A stretch of DNA of 14,940 nt. It comes from an uncultured Granulicatella sp. Lineage in GTDB: Bacteria > Bacillota > Bacilli > Lactobacillales > Aerococcaceae. The position numbers and the translations under genes were made by a program. Positions 1 to 7,253 of this stretch are shown here, in pieces. The notes below the pieces were generated by a model, which worked only from the letters and a program-made list of their open reading frames with translations, was not told the DNA's origin and searched no databases. Numbering within the stretch: the first letter of the stretch is position 1; the number at the start of each line of letters is the position of its first letter. Location: the NCBI GenBank assembly GCA_937891475.1, contig CALATC010000129.1, positions 1 through 14,940 on the forward strand. The letters run 5' to 3'.

Positions 1-597
1 TAAGTAGAATAGAAGAATTGGCATTGTAATAATTCCAATCATAAATTCTCCAACTGCTCCAACAACATTTCCAATTCCGCTAAACGTTACATTCAAAAGA
101 CCATTCACTCTTGTTCCTAATGATTGTAAGAAATCCATATTAATTCCGTTCAACTGTTCTTGTACTGCTGAAAATGTATTACTTTGTATCACACGTTCCA
201 CTTGTTCACTAATAATTCTATAGTATATTGGTAATTGAGTTACCAATTCTCTTAATTGTTTTTCTACAATTGGAATAAAGCTAAAAATCGCTGCCAATAA
301 CAGGACAATCAATAGAATAAAATTCAACAGTATCGCTACTGATTTATGAACTCCTTTATTGACTAAAAAATCTTGAATTGGTTTAACCATGTAAAATAAA
401 ATTCCGGCACCTACCATTGGAAACCCAATAATCGAGAAAAATCCCTTTAACGGAGAAAAAATATACGAGATTTTAGTGAAGACAAAAATATTAATGAGTA
501 GAAGTAAAATAATTAATAATGTACTCACTAGTTGATTATTTAAAAACCATTTCCAAAACCATGATTTCGTTGAAGTTGTGTGTTCTGTTTCTTCCAT
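1..597 (-). CDS. AI-2E family transporter, N-terminal part (runs off left edge)
   Basis: Partial gene: 199 codons are open from ATG at 597 to the window edge, with no stop seen. The start is supported by a GAGGTG ribosome binding site at 604-609, six bases upstream. The protein has a short polar N-terminus (METEH-like, rich in T and S), a first membrane segment at about residues 21-38, a second at 48-66 and a third at about 82-100. A long amphipathic stretch follows (about 105-170, with QLRELV and EQVERVIQ), and then another hydrophobic segment begins. This order matches the AI-2E/PerM-type permease family (PF01594), whose members usually have about 350-400 residues, so roughly half is visible. 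The family name comes from E. coli TqsA; many members have other or unknown substrates, so autoinducer export is not implied. The gene is divergent from the lactonase gene. The family call is by sequence character only. Confidence 0.8.
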   Translation of the reverse strand, partial: MEETEHTTSTKSWFWKWFLNNQLVSTLLIILLLLINIFVFTKISYIFSPLKGFFSIIGFPMVGAGILFYMVKPIQDFLVNKGVHKSVAILLNFILLIVLLLAAIFSFIPIVEKQLRELVTQLPIYYRIISEQVERVIQSNTFSAVQEQLNGINMDFLQSLGTRVNGLLNVTFSGIGNVVGAVGEFMIGIITMPILLFYL

Positions 598-736
598 TAA
601 AGGCACCTCGTTTTCTAAAATTTAGTTCTAGTGTATCATATTTTCCTCTAAATAAAAATTTTTGAGAAGGAATTTTTTATTTTTTTTAAGAACCATGCTA
701 CTATATTCTCAACGATACATTAAGGAGTTGATTGAT
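598..736. promoter_or_regulatory. Divergent intergenic region with lactonase-gene promoter
   Basis: This 139-bp region separates two divergent genes. For the plus-strand lactonase gene, an extended -10 is visible (TG at 696-697, TACTAT at 699-704). There is no good -35, which suits an extended -10 promoter, and the leader would be about 25 nt. For the minus-strand transporter, a -10-like TATGAT is present (complement of 635-640), but its -35 is poor. The placement of the plus promoter argues against the longer TTG-started reading frame that begins at 662. Confidence 0.45.
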
Positions 737-1741
737 ATGACTGAAAAATTCTATTTAGGTACTTATACCAAACGTGTGAGTAAAGGAATTTATTCTGTTC
801 AATTAGATACTGAAAAAAAACAATTTTCAAATTTAACTTTAGAAGCAGAAATCGAAAACCCAACTTATCTTGCTTTAAATGCTGACCATTCACTATTAGC
901 AGCAGTTTCAAAAGAAGAAACAGGTGGAATTACTGTATTCAACACAACACAAGCAGAAACATTAACAAAAGTTTCTCACTATCATGATACAACAGCAGTT
1001 CCCTGCTATATTGCATTTAATAAAGAATCGAATCATTTATTAGCGGCTAATTATCACGAAGGACATGTTTCTTCCTACAAATTCGATGCAGCAGTAACAT
1101 TAGTGGACCGAGTTATTCATCCTTCACTTGAAGAGAACCAACCTCACGTTCACTATACGGACTATACTCCTGATGAAAAATGGATTGTAGTCTGTGATTT
1201 AGGAAGTGACATTGTAGCTACTTATCAACAAGATGGAGAAAAACTTCAACGTGTTTCTACGTATAATAGTAGAAAAGGAGCAGGTCCACGTCATTTAGCT
1301 TTCCATCCTACTCTTCCAATTGCGTATTTAATTTGTGAACTCAACGCAAGTATCGAAGTATTATCCTATGATACTGAAACTGGAAGCTTTACGTTTATCG
1401 AACAACACTTATTAACAACAGCAGAACAACAAGCATGGGGTGGTGCAATTCATCTAACAAAAAATGGAAAATTCCTATATGCAAGCAACCGTGGTTATGA
1501 TCGCATTTATGTATTCCAAGTGAAAGAAGAAACAGGTTTACTAACTTTCGTAGCTGATTATGATACTTTTGGAAGTATTCCTCGTGATTTCCACTTAAGT
1601 AAGGATGAACGATTTATTATCATTGGACATCAAGAATCCGACAATTTAACTCTTTATGAACGTGACAGCGAAACAGGAATCTTAACCCTTTGTCAAAAAG
1701 ACTTCTTCGCTCCAGAAGTTGTCTGCGTCATTCCGTTTTAG
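737..1741 (+). CDS. Lactonase family protein (6-phosphogluconolactonase-like beta-propeller)
   Basis: The product is 334 residues from ATG 737, the usual size for the Pgl/YkgB-type lactonase family (PF10282). These are cytoplasmic seven-bladed propellers; E. coli Pgl hydrolyses 6-phosphogluconolactone in the pentose phosphate pathway. Family hallmarks are the N-terminal YLGTYT, NYHEGHVSSY around residue 110, QPHVHYTDYTPD, GPRHLAFHP in the middle, ASNRGYDRIYVF and the C-terminal PRDFHLSKDERF. No signal peptide is seen. The start is chosen because AAGGAG (722-727) sits nine bases before 737 and the likely promoter overlaps the upstream in-frame TTG at 662. The gene stands alone and ends just before a shared terminator. 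Family members can act on other lactones, so the exact substrate is inferred. Confidence 0.85.
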   Translation: MTEKFYLGTYTKRVSKGIYSVQLDTEKKQFSNLTLEAEIENPTYLALNADHSLLAAVSKEETGGITVFNTTQAETLTKVSHYHDTTAVPCYIAFNKESNHLLAANYHEGHVSSYKFDAAVTLVDRVIHPSLEENQPHVHYTDYTPDEKWIVVCDLGSDIVATYQQDGEKLQRVSTYNSRKGAGPRHLAFHPTLPIAYLICELNASIEVLSYDTETGSFTFIEQHLLTTAEQQAWGGAIHLTKNGKFLYASNRGYDRIYVFQVKEETGLLTFVADYDTFGSIPRDFHLSKDERFIIIGHQESDNLTLYERDSETGILTLCQKDFFAPEVVCVIPF

Positions 1742-1743
1742 AA

Positions 1744-1779
1744 AAAAATAAAACTCCTCTGAAAACCTCAGAGGAGTTT
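1744..1779. terminator. Bidirectional terminator between lactonase gene and crr
   Basis: A perfect 12-bp inverted repeat (1751-1762 with 1768-1779, loop of 5) lies between convergent stop codons. On the minus strand it is followed by TATTTTTTT, a good U-tract for the PTS IIA gene. On the plus strand the tail (TTTCTTGCTTC) is weaker but usable for the lactonase gene. Confidence 0.85.
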
Positions 1780-1791
1780 CTTGCTTCATGA

Positions 1792-2292
1792 TTATAAATT
1801 AACTGTCGCTTCACCAATTTTAGAAGATGCTGATGCATTTCCTGTTGTAATTGATAAGTTTGCAACTTTATCCATATTTGTTAAAGCAACAATCATTGGT
1901 GTATCTTTTCCAGCTGCTTTTACCGCTTCTAGATCTACAGTAGAGATAACTGTATTTTGGTCCACACGTTGTCCCACAGTTACAACTGTATCAAAAGGAG
2001 CTCCTTGTAATTCAACAGTATCAATTCCCATATGTAGTAACACTTCTACATCATTATCTGTTTTAATTCCCACAGCATGTTTTGTTGGAAAAACATTAAT
2101 CACTTCTCCCACTACTGGTGAAGTAATGACTCCAGAAGTTGGTAATACTGCATAACCATCTCCCATGAATTTTTGAGAAAATACTGGATCATTAATTTCT
2201 GTGATAGCCACTACTTCTCCTTCTGCAACTGCAAATAATTCTAATTCAGGAGTTACTTCTTTTTTTGCTTTCTTTTTGAAAAATCCGAACAT
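1792..2292 (-). CDS. crr: PTS glucose-type EIIA component (Crr-like)
   Basis: The product is 166 residues, the size of single-domain glucose-family EIIA proteins. Such a protein takes phosphate from HPr and passes it to an EIIB domain. The two active-site histidines are visible: His72 in TKHAVGIKT and the phospho-acceptor His87 in LLHMGIDTVEL. Typical EIIA-Glc segments are GDGYAVLPTSG, SPVVGEV and a C-terminal VVALTNMD. No IIB or IIC domain is attached or adjacent, so it must serve permeases encoded elsewhere. The lysine-rich start (MFGFFKKKAKKE) resembles E. coli EIIA-Glc. The start has a GAGAGG ribosome binding site. In Firmicutes, inducer exclusion normally depends on HPr(Ser-P) rather than this protein, so the likely role is phosphate relay to incomplete PTS permeases. 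Confidence 0.92.
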   Translation of the reverse strand: MFGFFKKKAKKEVTPELELFAVAEGEVVAITEINDPVFSQKFMGDGYAVLPTSGVITSPVVGEVINVFPTKHAVGIKTDNDVEVLLHMGIDTVELQGAPFDTVVTVGQRVDQNTVISTVDLEAVKAAGKDTPMIVALTNMDKVANLSITTGNASASSKIGEATVNL

Positions 2293-2321
2293 CTAATCAT
2301 CCTCTCTATTTATTTACCGCT

Positions 2322-2351
2322 AGTATAACATATTTCTGTAATTTTTTTGAA
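2322..2351 (-). promoter_or_regulatory. Promoter of crr
   Basis: Reading the minus strand, TTCAAA (complement of 2346-2351) is followed after 18 bp by TATACT (complement of 2322-2327), preceded by TG one base away, which makes an extended -10. The spacer holds a weak CodY-like sequence (11 of 15), which I do not call as a site. Confidence 0.6.
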
Positions 2352-2389
2352 TAAAAACCTTATTCCTTTTATATTTTTTTAGATTTTTA

Positions 2390-2418
2390 TAGAAATTTTA
2401 CTCGTAAACCTTTATACT
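2390..2418 (+). promoter_or_regulatory. Promoter of uppP
   Basis: TATACT at 2413-2418 is a good -10. TAGAAA at 2390-2395, 17 bp upstream, is a 4/6 match to the -35. The predicted leader is about 25 nt to the TTG start at 2449. Confidence 0.5.
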
Positions 2419-2448
2419 TACATTCAGACATAATAAAGGAGTGATATT

Positions 2449-3276
2449 TTGATTACGATGATTGAAATCATTAAAACAATAATTTTAGGAATTATTGAAG
2501 GGGTAACTGAATGGCTACCGATTAGTAGTACAGGGCATTTAATTTTAGCGAATGAAATTTTACAATTGGATGTTAGTCCTAAATTTCAAGATATGTTTAA
2601 TGTAGTAATCCAACTTGGTGCCATTTTTGCCGTTGTGATTTTATACTTTAACAAACTAAATCCATTTGAAGGTAAAAAAACTCGCAAAGAATTTTTAGCA
2701 ACGATTGAATTATGGAAGAAAGTGATTATTGGTTGTATTCCTGCTATCGTTGGTGGATTATTATTAAACGACTTTATGGATGAATACTTTAATAAAGCAA
2801 TCGTCATTGCAACAACTTTAATTGTTTACGGGATTGCATTTATTGTGATTGAGCGTCGTCATAAAACAGTGGAGCCTCGTATTCATTCATTTGAAGAATT
2901 GGATTATTTAACAGCCATTAAAATTGGTTTATTCCAAACTCTAGCTTTAATTCCAGGAACTTCTCGTTCAGGTTCTACCATTTTAGGTGGATTATTAGTT
3001 GGAACAAATCGTTTTGTTGCGACAGAATTTTCTTTCTTCATGAGTATTCCAATTATGTTTGGAGCTAGTGGACTTAAATTATTAAAATTTGGATTCCACT
3101 ATACAAGTGCAGAATTGATTATTTTATTAGTGGGATCAGTAGTTTCTTTCTTCGTTTCACTAATTGTTATCAAATTCTTATTGAGCTATTTAAAACGCAA
3201 CGATTTCCAAGCATTTGGTTGGTATCGTATTATTCTAGGGATTATCGTATTAGCTAGTTCATTCTTTTTGAAATAG
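2449..3276 (+). CDS. uppP: Undecaprenyl-diphosphate phosphatase UppP/BacA
   Basis: A 275-residue integral membrane protein, the usual family length. It dephosphorylates undecaprenyl pyrophosphate so the lipid carrier can be reused for peptidoglycan and other wall polymers; overproduction gives bacitracin resistance in several species. The first signature, EGVTEWLPISSTGH, spans residues 17-30 with catalytic Glu17 and Glu21 and His30. The second, PGTSRSGSTI, spans 169-178 with the catalytic Arg173. At least six hydrophobic segments are visible (around 50-68, 92-107, 116-134, 188-205, 220-245 and 255-273). The TTG at 2449 is preferred because AGGAG (2437-2441) lies seven bases before it; the in-frame ATG at 2458 would be 16 bases away. 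The gene stands alone with its own promoter and terminator. Confidence 0.95.
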   Translation: MITMIEIIKTIILGIIEGVTEWLPISSTGHLILANEILQLDVSPKFQDMFNVVIQLGAIFAVVILYFNKLNPFEGKKTRKEFLATIELWKKVIIGCIPAIVGGLLLNDFMDEYFNKAIVIATTLIVYGIAFIVIERRHKTVEPRIHSFEELDYLTAIKIGLFQTLALIPGTSRSGSTILGGLLVGTNRFVATEFSFFMSIPIMFGASGLKLLKFGFHYTSAELIILLVGSVVSFFVSLIVIKFLLSYLKRNDFQAFGWYRIILGIIVLASSFFLK

Positions 3277-3296
3277 TATTCGAAAAGTCATTTTAT

Positions 3297-3325
3297 TGTA
3301 GTATTAGGACGCCAGTAGCCCTACA
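3297..3325. repeat. Short GC-richer hairpin sharing a motif with the large element at 10605-10769
   Basis: Between the uppP stop and its terminator lies a small inverted repeat (TGTAG 3297-3301 with CTACA 3321-3325, plus GG/CC inside). It encloses AGGACGCCAG at 3306-3315. The same 10-mer, also preceded by TGTAGTA, occurs on the minus strand inside the structured element (complement of 10728-10737). It may be a remnant of the same repeat family. Confidence 0.35.
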
Positions 3326-3336
3326 GTATCATCACT

Positions 3337-3370
3337 AAAACAGCCAGCAGAAAATTCTGCTGGCTGTTTT
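3337..3370. terminator. Bidirectional terminator between uppP and ridA
   Basis: A 16-bp perfect inverted repeat (3337-3352 with 3355-3370) has a GC-rich CAGCCAGCAG core and A4/T4+ flanks in both directions. It serves convergent uppP (plus) and patB-ridA (minus). Confidence 0.92.
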
Positions 3371-3375
3371 TCCCT

Positions 3376-3756
3376 TTATTGACAAGCGACTGCTTGGATT
3401 TCTACTAGTGCATTTTTTGGTAATGCTGCTACTTGGAAAGCAGCACGTGATGGGCAATTTTCTTTGAAATAAGTTGCATAAACTTCATTCATTTGTTGGA
3501 AATGAGCAATATCACTTAAATAAATCGTTGTACTCACAACATTTTCTAAACTCATTCCAGCTTGTTCTAAAATTGCTTGAATATTTTTCAATGATTGATG
3601 TGTTTGGCTAACAATATCTTCTCCTGCAAATTCTCCAGTTTCTGGAACAATTGGTAATTGTCCTGAAACGTATAAGAAATTTCCTGAACATAATACTCCT
3701 TGAGAATAAGGTCCAATTGCTGCTGGTGCTTTATCTGTATGAATAATTTTTTTCAT
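3376..3756 (-). CDS. ridA: RidA family reactive intermediate/imine deaminase
   Basis: The product is 126 residues, full length for RidA (YjgF/YER057c/UK114). These trimeric enzymes hydrolyse 2-aminoacrylate and related enamines/imines to keto acids plus ammonia, protecting PLP enzymes from damage. Diagnostic residues are Tyr17 in GPYSQ, the FLYVSGQLP strand, Arg104 in CPSRAAFQVAALP and Glu119 in ALVEIQAVA. Arg104 is the substrate carboxylate-binding arginine of active RidA proteins, so deaminase activity is expected. The gene starts 11 bp after the patB stop, and its AAAGGAG ribosome binding site overlaps that stop codon, so the two are translationally coupled. The pairing makes sense because PLP beta-lyases of the PatB type release aminoacrylate. 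Confidence 0.93.
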   Translation of the reverse strand: MKKIIHTDKAPAAIGPYSQGVLCSGNFLYVSGQLPIVPETGEFAGEDIVSQTHQSLKNIQAILEQAGMSLENVVSTTIYLSDIAHFQQMNEVYATYFKENCPSRAAFQVAALPKNALVEIQAVACQ

Positions 3757-3767
3757 ATTTCTCTCCT

Positions 3768-4976
3768 TTAAATAAATACATATTTTTTCATTCTCTCACA
3801 AGCTTCTTGAATTCTTGTAAATGGTAATGCTACATTTAACCGAATATGAGTTGGACCATTGAAGATTCTACCATCTTGCCAAGCCACTCCCACATCTGAT
3901 CCTCGTTTTTGTAATTCATCAATTGTAATACCATTTTTTTCTAAATATTCTTTACAATCGATAAAAATCACATACGTTCCTTCTGTATTTGTCACAGACA
4001 CTCCTTCAAAATGATCACGAATGTAGTCACAAACATACGTCATATTTTGATATAACACTTGTCTTAATTCTTCCAACCACTCATAACCTTCTGGTTGGTA
4101 TGCGCCCATTAACGCATGCATTGATAGTACATTCATCACATTATAATGAGACTTGCTACCTTTTGCATTCACTCTATCTCTTAATAAATCACTATAAATA
4201 ATATGATAAGCAGCTACTAAACCAGCTAAGTTAAATGTCTTACTTGGTGCATAAAATGCAATTGTTCGGTTCTTCGCATCTTCAGATACGCTTTGAGTTG
4301 GAATATGTTTCACTCCTGGCATCACTAAATCTGACCAAATCTCATCAGAAATAACTGTGACATCATGTTTTTGATAAATTGCCATTACTTTTTCTAATTC
4401 TTCACGATTCCAAACACGACCTGTTGGATTATGTGGTGAACAGAAAATCGATACATGAATATGATGTTTACGAATTTTTGCTTCCATATCTTTATAATCG
4501 ATACGATAAACACCTTCTTCATCTTTCACTAGTGGACTTAATACAATATTGAAGCCATTATTTTTTAAAACTTCTGTAAATCCTCCATACGTCGGGCTAT
4601 GCACTAAAATAGAATCACCTGGGGAAGCAAAAGAAGTTAAGGCTGAAACCACTCCTCCTAACACACTGTTATGATATCCAATATGTTTAGCTGTTAATCC
4701 TTCCACTTGATGGTGAAATTGGTGCCAACGAATAATGGCATTATAATAATCTTTTGGTTGCATAAAATATCCAAAAACTGGATGCTCTAAACGTTCCTTC
4801 ATCGCTTGAATGACTGTTGGAACTGTCGCAAAATTCATATCTGCAATCCACATCGGAATTACATCAAAGCCTTCCTTAGGTGGGTTTGGTGCTTTCCCTG
4901 GAATTAATCCTAATCCATCAACAGCCATCGCATCTTTCCCATGACGGTTGATCTCTGTTGTAAAATCATATTTCAT
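3768..4976 (-). CDS. patB: MalY/PatB family PLP-dependent aminotransferase / cystathionine beta-lyase
   Basis: The product is 402 residues from ATG 4976, a normal length for fold-type I PLP enzymes of the MalY/PatB group. They cleave the C-S bond of cystathionine and other cysteine conjugates to homocysteine or a thiol, pyruvate and ammonia. Visible motifs are PMWIADMNF near the N-terminus, SPTYGGF, SPHNPTGR with the PLP-interacting Asn, ISDEIWSDL with the Asp that contacts the pyridine nitrogen, and APSKTFNLAGL with the Schiff-base Lys246. A C-terminal HIRLNVALPF carries the carboxylate-binding Arg. An upstream in-frame ATG at 4994 would add MGRMKK, but it has no ribosome binding site and lies about 10 nt from the predicted transcript start. 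GGAAGG at 4986-4991 is instead nine bases before 4976. The gene heads the patB-ridA operon. True aminotransferase activity cannot be excluded. Confidence 0.9.
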   Translation of the reverse strand: MKYDFTTEINRHGKDAMAVDGLGLIPGKAPNPPKEGFDVIPMWIADMNFATVPTVIQAMKERLEHPVFGYFMQPKDYYNAIIRWHQFHHQVEGLTAKHIGYHNSVLGGVVSALTSFASPGDSILVHSPTYGGFTEVLKNNGFNIVLSPLVKDEEGVYRIDYKDMEAKIRKHHIHVSIFCSPHNPTGRVWNREELEKVMAIYQKHDVTVISDEIWSDLVMPGVKHIPTQSVSEDAKNRTIAFYAPSKTFNLAGLVAAYHIIYSDLLRDRVNAKGSKSHYNVMNVLSMHALMGAYQPEGYEWLEELRQVLYQNMTYVCDYIRDHFEGVSVTNTEGTYVIFIDCKEYLEKNGITIDELQKRGSDVGVAWQDGRIFNGPTHIRLNVALPFTRIQEACERMKKYVFI

Positions 4977-5010
4977 CTTTTTCATCCTTCCCATCTAATG
5001 TAGTAGTACT

Positions 5011-5037
5011 AGTATAGCAGAAAACTGCTCTTGAAAA
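5011..5037 (-). promoter_or_regulatory. Promoter of patB-ridA with overlapping palindrome
   Basis: On the minus strand, TATACT (complement of 5011-5016) is a good -10, with a T-rich -35 region around 5031-5037 (TTTTCA-like, weak). The palindrome AGCAG-AAAA-CTGCT (5016-5029) fills the spacer next to the -10 and could be an operator, though at 5 bp per arm it is short. Confidence 0.45.
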
Positions 5038-5066
5038 AAGAAAAGCTACTATTAATACTGAACCAA

Positions 5067-5116
5067 AGAAAAAGACTTTTCCTGTCGCAAAATTCTCTGC
5101 CACATTGGAAAAGTCT
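5067..5116 (-). terminator. Terminator of the liv operon (after acuB)
   Basis: AGACTTTTCC (5073-5082) pairs with GGAAAAGTCT (5107-5116). Inside, TGTCGC and GCCACA extend the stem with one mismatch. On the minus strand the second arm is followed by TTTTTCTTT. It lies 12 bp beyond the acuB stop and upstream of the patB promoter. Confidence 0.8.
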
Positions 5117-5128
5117 ATGATTCGTTTT

Positions 5129-5770
5129 CTATTTTCTCATTGATGAGATAATTCTATATCCTCTTTGTGCGATAAAGTCTGCTACTTCATCTGGATTTTC
5201 AGAATCTACGTGAAGTACTACTTGTACTTTTCCTTCACGGTGGTACACAGAAATTGTATCGACATTGACATTATTGTCACGTAAAACATTTGAAATTTCT
5301 TCTAATGGACCAGGTTTGTCTTCATTAATTTCGATAAATAAACGAGAACCAGGAGTGTTATATCCTGAAATATCAATGAACGCATCCATAATATCTTTAT
5401 CAGTAATAATTCCTACTAAGTTTCCTCTTGATTCAAGAACTGGTAAAACTCCAATTCCTTGTTGTCTCATAATAGAAGCGGCTTCTTCTAAGACAGCAGT
5501 TGGTTTTACAGTAATGACTTGTTTCAACATAATATCTTTAGCAGTTGTTTTATTTAATAAGTAATTTAATTCATGCACACTTAAACTTGTTGCCATTGAA
5601 GGTGAGTTTTGAGCAACTAATTCAGCTGTTAATAATCCTACCAATTTGTCTCCTTCAACGACGGGAAGACGATGCACATCATGTTCTTTCATTAAATCTA
5701 ATGCTTTCATAACAGTTGTTGTTGGTTCAACGGTTATTAAGTTTGTTGACATATAATCTTTTACTTCCAT
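5129..5770 (-). CDS. acuB: AcuB-like protein with two CBS domains and a C-terminal ACT domain
   Basis: The product is 213 residues, the same size and layout as Bacillus AcuB. CBS domain 1 is at about 1-55 (DYMSTNLITVEP, HDVHRLPVVEGDKLVGLLT) and CBS domain 2 at about 77-133 (AKDIMLKQVITVKP, IGVLPVLESRGNLVGIIT). The ACT domain is at about 142-207 (RLFIEINEDKPGPLEEISNV). CBS pairs bind adenine nucleotides, and ACT domains commonly bind amino acids. No catalytic domain is present, so this is a regulatory or sensor protein. It is the last gene of the liv operon, two bases after the livF stop, with its ribosome binding site (AGGGGGA) inside the livF 3' end. In streptococci too, a CBS-domain gene follows livF. 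The acuB name reflects architecture; a role in acetoin metabolism is not supported here. A link to branched-chain amino acid sensing is inferred from position only. Confidence 0.85.
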   Translation of the reverse strand: MEVKDYMSTNLITVEPTTTVMKALDLMKEHDVHRLPVVEGDKLVGLLTAELVAQNSPSMATSLSVHELNYLLNKTTAKDIMLKQVITVKPTAVLEEAASIMRQQGIGVLPVLESRGNLVGIITDKDIMDAFIDISGYNTPGSRLFIEINEDKPGPLEEISNVLRDNNVNVDTISVYHREGKVQVVLHVDSENPDEVADFIAQRGYRIISSMRK

Positions 5771-5772
5771 GA

Positions 5773-6477
5773 TTATCCCCCTAAATATGCTTTTTGAACA
5801 TCTTCACTTTCAAGTAATTCCTTACCTGTACCTGATAATACCACAGATCCTGTTTCTAATACATACCCTCTTGATGCAATTGATAATGCCATTTTCGCAT
5901 TTTGCTCAATTAGTAATACAGTTGTTCCTTGTTTTTGAATTTCTTGAATAATATTAAAGATTTCTTTAATGAAAATTGGTGCTAATCCCATTGATGGTTC
6001 ATCTAATAATAATAGTTTCGGACGAGTCATTAATGCACGTCCCATTGCTAACATTTGTTGTTCCCCACCTGATAATGTCGCAGCGTCTTGATTTTTACGT
6101 TCTTCTAAAATTGGGAATCTCTCAAAGATTGCTTTCATGTCTTTTTGAATTTCCTCTTTATCATTTCGTAAAAATGCTCCTAAATCAAGATTTTCTTTAA
6201 CGGAAAGTCCTCTAAATACGTGACGACCTTCTGGAACTTGTGCTAACCCAAGTGAAACAATTTTTTTAGCAGCTAATTTTGTAATATCTTGCCCTAAATA
6301 TTCAATCGTTCCAGCACTTGGACGTACTAAACCTGATAAAGTTTTTAAAATGGTTGATTTTCCAGCACCATTGGCACCAATCAGAGAAACAATTTCTCCT
6401 TCGTTAACTGTGAAGCTTACATCTTTAACGGCTTGAATCATGCCATAATGTACGCTTAAATCTTTTACTTCTAACAT
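5773..6477 (-). CDS. livF: Branched-chain amino acid ABC transporter ATPase LivF
   Basis: The product is 234 residues, full length for LivF. The Walker A motif GANGAGKST is at 34-42, the signature LSGGEQQ at 135-141 and the Walker B LLLLDE at 155-160 with catalytic Glu160, followed by PSMGLAP. The switch position reads LLIEQNAK (Gln-Asn) instead of the usual His, which is typical of LivF proteins. The YGMIQAVKDVSF and PEGRHVF segments are also LivF-like. It would form a heterodimer with LivG to power the LivH-LivM channel. It starts two bases after the livG stop, using a GGAGGAG ribosome binding site inside livG. Confidence 0.96.
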   Translation of the reverse strand: MLEVKDLSVHYGMIQAVKDVSFTVNEGEIVSLIGANGAGKSTILKTLSGLVRPSAGTIEYLGQDITKLAAKKIVSLGLAQVPEGRHVFRGLSVKENLDLGAFLRNDKEEIQKDMKAIFERFPILEERKNQDAATLSGGEQQMLAMGRALMTRPKLLLLDEPSMGLAPIFIKEIFNIIQEIQKQGTTVLLIEQNAKMALSIASRGYVLETGSVVLSGTGKELLESEDVQKAYLGG

Positions 6478-6479
6478 GA

Positions 6480-7253
6480 TTACTCTCCTCCTAAGTAAGC
6501 ACGAATAACATCAGGATTTTTCTTGATTTCTTCTGGTGTTCCATGTGCTAATAATCTTCCATATTCTAATACATATAAACGTTGGCAAATTTCCATTACT
6601 AATGACATATCATGTTCAATTAATACAACGGTTAATCCAAATTGTTCTTGAATTTGTGCAATTAATTTTGTTAGATTTGCTGTTTCTTGTGGGTTCATCC
6701 CTGCAGCAGGTTCATCTAAAAATAAAATTTTTGGTTTTGTAGCTAAGGCACGAACGATTTCTAATTCACGTTGTTGTCCATAAGCTAAGTTCTTCGCTTT
6801 ATCTTGAGCAAATGATTCCAAATTGAAGATTTTTAATAATTCTAATGCTTCTTCTTTCATCACTTTTTCTGTTTCATAATAAGCTTTTGTTCTGAATAAA
6901 CTTGAAAATAATGAATTCCCTTTATGTGCATGCATTGCTACCATAACATTTTCTAATACTGTTAAATCTTTAAACAAACGAATATTTTGGAAGGTACGTG
7001 CTAATCCTAATTCTGTAATTTTATTTGGTGCAATTCCATTTAATAATGTTTTACCATTTTCAGTTTCTAACTCGATCGTTCCTTCTGTTGGAACATATAC
7101 TCCTGTTAAAAGGTTGAAGAATGTTGTTTTACCGGCACCATTTGGTCCAATTAATCCAATCAATTCTCCTTTTTCAGCTTTAAGAGAAACGTTCGAAACA
7201 GCTGATAATCCACCGAAATTTTTTGTTAAACCTTTTACTTCTAATAAACTCAT
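6480..7253 (-). CDS. livG: Branched-chain amino acid ABC transporter ATPase LivG
   Basis: The product is 257 residues, normal for LivG. The Walker A motif GPNGAGKTT is at 36-44, the Q-loop region ARTFQNIRLF around 85-94, the signature LAYGQQRELEI around 156-166, the Walker B ILFLDE at 176-181 and the switch His214 in LIEHDM. The longer insert after the Q-loop and the PAAGMNPQET segment are LivG hallmarks. Its ATG overlaps the livM stop by four bases (ATGA), with AAAGGAG upstream inside livM. It pairs with LivF. Confidence 0.96.
   Translation of the reverse strand: MSLLEVKGLTKNFGGLSAVSNVSLKAEKGELIGLIGPNGAGKTTFFNLLTGVYVPTEGTIELETENGKTLLNGIAPNKITELGLARTFQNIRLFKDLTVLENVMVAMHAHKGNSLFSSLFRTKAYYETEKVMKEEALELLKIFNLESFAQDKAKNLAYGQQRELEIVRALATKPKILFLDEPAAGMNPQETANLTKLIAQIQEQFGLTVVLIEHDMSLVMEICQRLYVLEYGRLLAHGTPEEIKKNPDVIRAYLGGE

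Noticed and set aside
662..736. N-terminal extension of the lactonase from a TTG at 662
   Set aside because: It lacks a good ribosome binding site, adds 25 residues foreign to the family and overlaps the likely promoter. ATG 737 has a well-placed AAGGAG.
1781..2155. Plus-strand open frame of 124 codons opposite crr
   Set aside because: It is the complement of a conserved PTS IIA gene, with no ribosome binding site and no recognisable protein features.
2330..2344. CodY-like sequence in the crr promoter spacer
   Set aside because: It matches only 11 of 15 positions in an A+T-rich region, too weak to call.
5265..5564. Plus-strand open frame of 99 codons opposite acuB
   Set aside because: It is antisense to a well-supported CBS/ACT gene and has no initiation signal.
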